NCBI GenBank assembly: GCA_021372785.1
Contig: JAJFTT010000001.1
Location: forward strand, 1-36,743
Direction: 5' to 3'
DNA: 36,743 nt
Source: Negativicutes bacterium
Lineage (GTDB): Bacteria; Bacillota; JAAYKD01
In this document: piece by piece, positions 34,906-36,743 of the stretch
Layout of the letters: each line of letters starts with the position of its first letter
How positions within the stretch are numbered: the stretch's first letter is position 1
The notes under the pieces: model-generated
What the model saw: only the letters and a program-made list of their open reading frames with translations
Databases searched by the model: none
What the model was told of the DNA's origin: nothing
Translations under genes and position numbers: made by a program

Positions 34906-36213
34906 ATGAGTGCAGGTGACAAACGAGGGCAGGAAGACTGGATTGACAAAGAGAAAGCTGCCGTAAGGGTCAATATGTTAGGCGATTTTCAACTGGAAAG
35001 TAAAGATGCGACTGTCTCGGAACAGATCAACCGCTCTAAAAAACTTTGGGGTGTGCTTGCGCTCCTCCTGATTTACCGTAAGAATCCTTTAAATCATCAG
35101 GAATTGACGCAGCAGATTTGGACGGAAGGGCGCAGCAAAAACCCTGTGAATGCCTTGAAGACACTGCTTTATCGCTTGCGCGAAATGCTGGAACCTTTGC
35201 AGGAAGACGGTCAGCAGCTGATCGTCGCCAACCGCGGCGCTTATTGCTGGAATGCGGCAATCCCGGTTTATCTTGATTTTGAAGAATTTGAAGCCATCAG
35301 CCGGCAGGCAGCCAATGTAAAGAGCAATAAGGAAGAGAGTATCCCGCTCTATCAGCGCGCGACCGCCCTTTACGGGGGAGATTTTCTCTTGCGTGTCGAT
35401 TTGCCTTGGGCGGCGGCGATGCGTGCAAAATACCGCAAGATTCATCTGCAGAATATCAAAGCCCTGGCCGCTTTTTACAGCGCCAATGCTCAGTATGCCG
35501 AGATTGTAAAACTCTGTGCGGATGTGATGGAAACTCCTGTTTTAATTGATCAGATTCATATCTATTATATCCGTGCCCTGCTGCATCTGGGACAGCATCA
35601 GGAAGCGCTGATGCATTATGAAAAAACGAATGAATTGTATTTGCGTGAAAAAGGCACTTACCCCTCCGATGAAATGCGCAGTCTCTACAGTGAAATCATG
35701 GAAATTCAGCAGCAAAGCGAAACTGACTTAAGCGTCATCCAGGCGCAGCTGAAAGGCCTGGATAAAGAGACCGGCGCCTTTGTTTGTGATTATGGCTATT
35801 TTAAGGAGGCATATCGCCTGGAATGCCGCCGGGCGGAGCGCAGCAGCTCAAAAGTATATATTGCTTTGATTACGGTGGCTTCCGATAAAGGTAAGGATTC
35901 CGAATTACCGGCGGAACGTTTACGGCTGGTCATGAAGAAATTGCTGAACATCATGAAAGCTAATTTGCGCAGAGGCGATGTCATTTCGCGCTACAGCAGC
36001 AATCAGTATGTTCTGTTGCTGCCCAGTGCAACTTATGAGAATGGCATTTTAATATTGAATCGGATTTTATCGGTTTATTATCAGCATAATCGGCGAAATA
36101 ATGTAATTTTACACTGCCGGCTGCAACCGCTGGATGTATCAACCGGTAATTACAAAGAAAAAAAGGAGTCAGCTCAGGAAATGGCAGCCACGGATCAGAG
36201 CTCCTTATCCTGA
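34906..36213 (+). CDS. BTAD/SARP-type regulator with degenerate GGDEF-like tail
   Basis: 435 residues in three parts. (1) A winged-helix, OmpR/SARP-type DNA-binding domain at about 20-115, with NALKTLLYRLREML as the recognition region. (2) A bacterial transcriptional activation (BTAD) TPR-like helical domain at about 120-265. (3) A C-terminal domain at about 285-405 with the layout of a diguanylate-cyclase fold; RRGDVISRY-SSNQY-VLLLP occupies the place of the GGDEF loop at 364-368. SSNQY lacks the catalytic Gly-Gly-Asp/Glu residues, so it cannot make c-di-GMP and could at most bind a ligand or dimerise. It is the last gene of the run, 24 bases after rlmB. Target genes unknown. Domains 1-2 are secure; domain 3 is inferred from pattern. 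Confidence 0.82.
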   Translation: MSAGDKRGQEDWIDKEKAAVRVNMLGDFQLESKDATVSEQINRSKKLWGVLALLLIYRKNPLNHQELTQQIWTEGRSKNPVNALKTLLYRLREMLEPLQEDGQQLIVANRGAYCWNAAIPVYLDFEEFEAISRQAANVKSNKEESIPLYQRATALYGGDFLLRVDLPWAAAMRAKYRKIHLQNIKALAAFYSANAQYAEIVKLCADVMETPVLIDQIHIYYIRALLHLGQHQEALMHYEKTNELYLREKGTYPSDEMRSLYSEIMEIQQQSETDLSVIQAQLKGLDKETGAFVCDYGYFKEAYRLECRRAERSSSKVYIALITVASDKGKDSELPAERLRLVMKKLLNIMKANLRRGDVISRYSSNQYVLLLPSATYENGILILNRILSVYYQHNRRNNVILHCRLQPLDVSTGNYKEKKESAQEMAATDQSSLS

Positions 36214-36254
36214 TAAAGAAAACAATTCTTTTAAAAAGTATCCTATTAAAGCGG

Positions 36255-36283
36255 TTGACATCTACCGGAAGTAACGTTATAAT
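36255..36283 (+). promoter_or_regulatory. Promoter of the tRNA cluster
   Basis: Full-consensus TTGACA (36255-36260) and TATAAT (36278-36283) with a 17-bp spacer, about 40 bases before the first tRNA. Confidence 0.94.
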
Positions 36284-36322
36284 TACTTTCGTTCCGGCGC
36301 AATTTTGCACCGATAGAAGCAT

Positions 36323-36408
36323 GGTGGGATTCCCGAGTTGGCCAAAGGGGGCAGACTGTAAATCTGCTAGCTTCGCTTTCGATGGTTCGAATCCATCTCC
36401 CACCACCA
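36323..36408 (+). tRNA. tRNA-Tyr (anticodon GTA)
   Basis: 86 nt with the long variable arm of bacterial tRNA-Tyr and encoded CCA. Acceptor GGTGGGA/TCCCACC, anticodon stem GCAGA/TCTGC with loop CTGTAAA, T-loop TTCGAAT, discriminator A. Its GUA anticodon and ACCA end match the specifier and T-box bulge of the tyrS leader. Confidence 0.97.
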
Positions 36409-36414
36409 TTCCGC

Positions 36415-36488
36415 GCGGGAGTAGCTCAACGGTAGAGTCCCGGCCCTCCAAGCCGGTCGTGCGGGTTCGATTCCCGTCTCCCGCTCCA
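36415..36488 (+). tRNA. tRNA-Gly (anticodon TCC)
   Basis: 74 nt with encoded CCA. Acceptor GCGGGAG/CTCCCGC, anticodon stem CCGGC/GCCGG with loop CCTCCAA, normal T-loop TTCGATT, discriminator T. Confidence 0.97.
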
Positions 36489-36517
36489 AATCGTTCGGAA
36501 CGCAGTCCGGTAGTTTT

Positions 36518-36593
36518 GCTGATGTAGCTCAGTTGGTAGAGCGTATCCTTGTTAAGGATAAGGTCAACGGTTCAAATCCGTTCATCAGCTCCA
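36518..36593 (+). tRNA. tRNA with GTT (Asn) anticodon on a Thr-type body
   Basis: 76 nt with encoded CCA. Acceptor GCTGATG/CATCAGC, anticodon stem TATCC/GGATA with loop TTGTTAA (anticodon GTT), T-loop TTCAAAT, discriminator T. By anticodon it reads Asn codons AAC/AAU. The 65 positions that can be compared match the tRNA-Thr(GGT) at 36679 except for the middle anticodon base. The GCTGAT acceptor and T73 fit tRNA-Thr; bacterial tRNA-Asn usually starts TCC and has G73. True charging identity is therefore open. Confidence 0.85.
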
Positions 36594-36598
36594 TTTTT

Positions 36599-36675
<77 letters not shown>

Positions 36676-36678
36676 CAT

Positions 36679-36743
36679 GCTGATGTAGCTCAGTTGGTAG
36701 AGCGTATCCTTGGTAAGGATAAGGTCAACGGTTCAAATCCGTT
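36679..36743 (+). tRNA. tRNA-Thr (anticodon GGT), cut by window edge
   Basis: The first 65 nt are present: acceptor 5' strand GCTGATG, D-arm, anticodon stem TATCC/GGATA with loop TTGGTAA, and most of the T-arm. The 3' acceptor strand lies beyond the window. Nearly identical to the GTT-anticodon tRNA at 36518. Confidence 0.92.

Overview
The window is chromosomal DNA from a member of the Bacillota, most likely Clostridia-like or Negativicutes-like, of roughly even base composition. Four things point there: lon immediately followed by ysxC, T-box leaders in front of leuS and tyrS, strong AGGAGG-type ribosome binding sites with GTG and TTG starts, and the block PIN/TRAM protein - ispF - cysS - mrnC - thyX - rlmB. 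I cannot name a genus. I see no prophage, CRISPR array, rRNA or plasmid function. The only mobile DNA is a roughly 48-bp scrap resembling an IS200/IS605-type end.

Layout. 1-4.3 kb: the 3' part of lon, ysxC and a penicillin-binding-protein-like serine hydrolase on the plus strand. 4.3-8.6 kb: leuS with a leucine T-box and a near-consensus promoter, msrA and a GNAT acetyltransferase, all on the minus strand. 8.8-9.8 kb: tRNA-Phe and tRNA-Met facing a ylmH-like S4 protein across a long perfect hairpin. 9.85-11 kb: a decay zone with a broken ZIP metal transporter and a broken P-loop kinase that carries the IS scrap. 11-18.4 kb: mostly poorly characterised plus-strand genes. These are an overlapping DUF6323/DUF6179-type pair, a membrane-anchored protein with an effector-binding partner, a DUF554 membrane protein, a tiny membrane protein, an aldo/keto reductase with two 4Fe-4S clusters, and an acidic orphan. 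18.5-22.4 kb: a minus-strand galK - tyrosine recombinase - serine hydrolase cluster. 22.5-27.5 kb: an M42 peptidase, a lysine exporter (LysO) split into two overlapping genes, an MFS permease and a MatC-like carrier. 27.5-29.1 kb: a tyrosine T-box and tyrS. 29.4-36.2 kb: a zinc-ribbon protein, then the housekeeping cluster ending in a BTAD-type regulator with a degenerate GGDEF-like tail. 36.25 kb to the end: a tRNA cluster (Tyr, Gly, a GTT-anticodon tRNA, initiator Met, Thr) cut by the window edge.

How it works together. Much of the window serves translation: two aminoacyl-tRNA synthetases under tRNA-sensing control, CysRS, RNA modification and processing enzymes (RlmB, MrnC), ribosome-linked proteins (YsxC, YlmH) and seven tRNAs. 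The tyrosine T-box (specifier UAC, tRNA-end-binding UGGU) and a matching tRNA-Tyr (anticodon GUA, end ACCA) both lie in the window.

The most unusual signals are in the tRNAs. A GTT-anticodon (Asn) tRNA has a body identical, over all readable positions but one anticodon base, to the tRNA-Thr(GGT) two genes downstream. Two other tRNAs (Phe and initiator Met) carry C instead of the near-universal T at position 55. The best candidates for undescribed protein biology are the DUF6323/DUF6179-type pair and the BTAD plus degenerate-GGDEF regulator.
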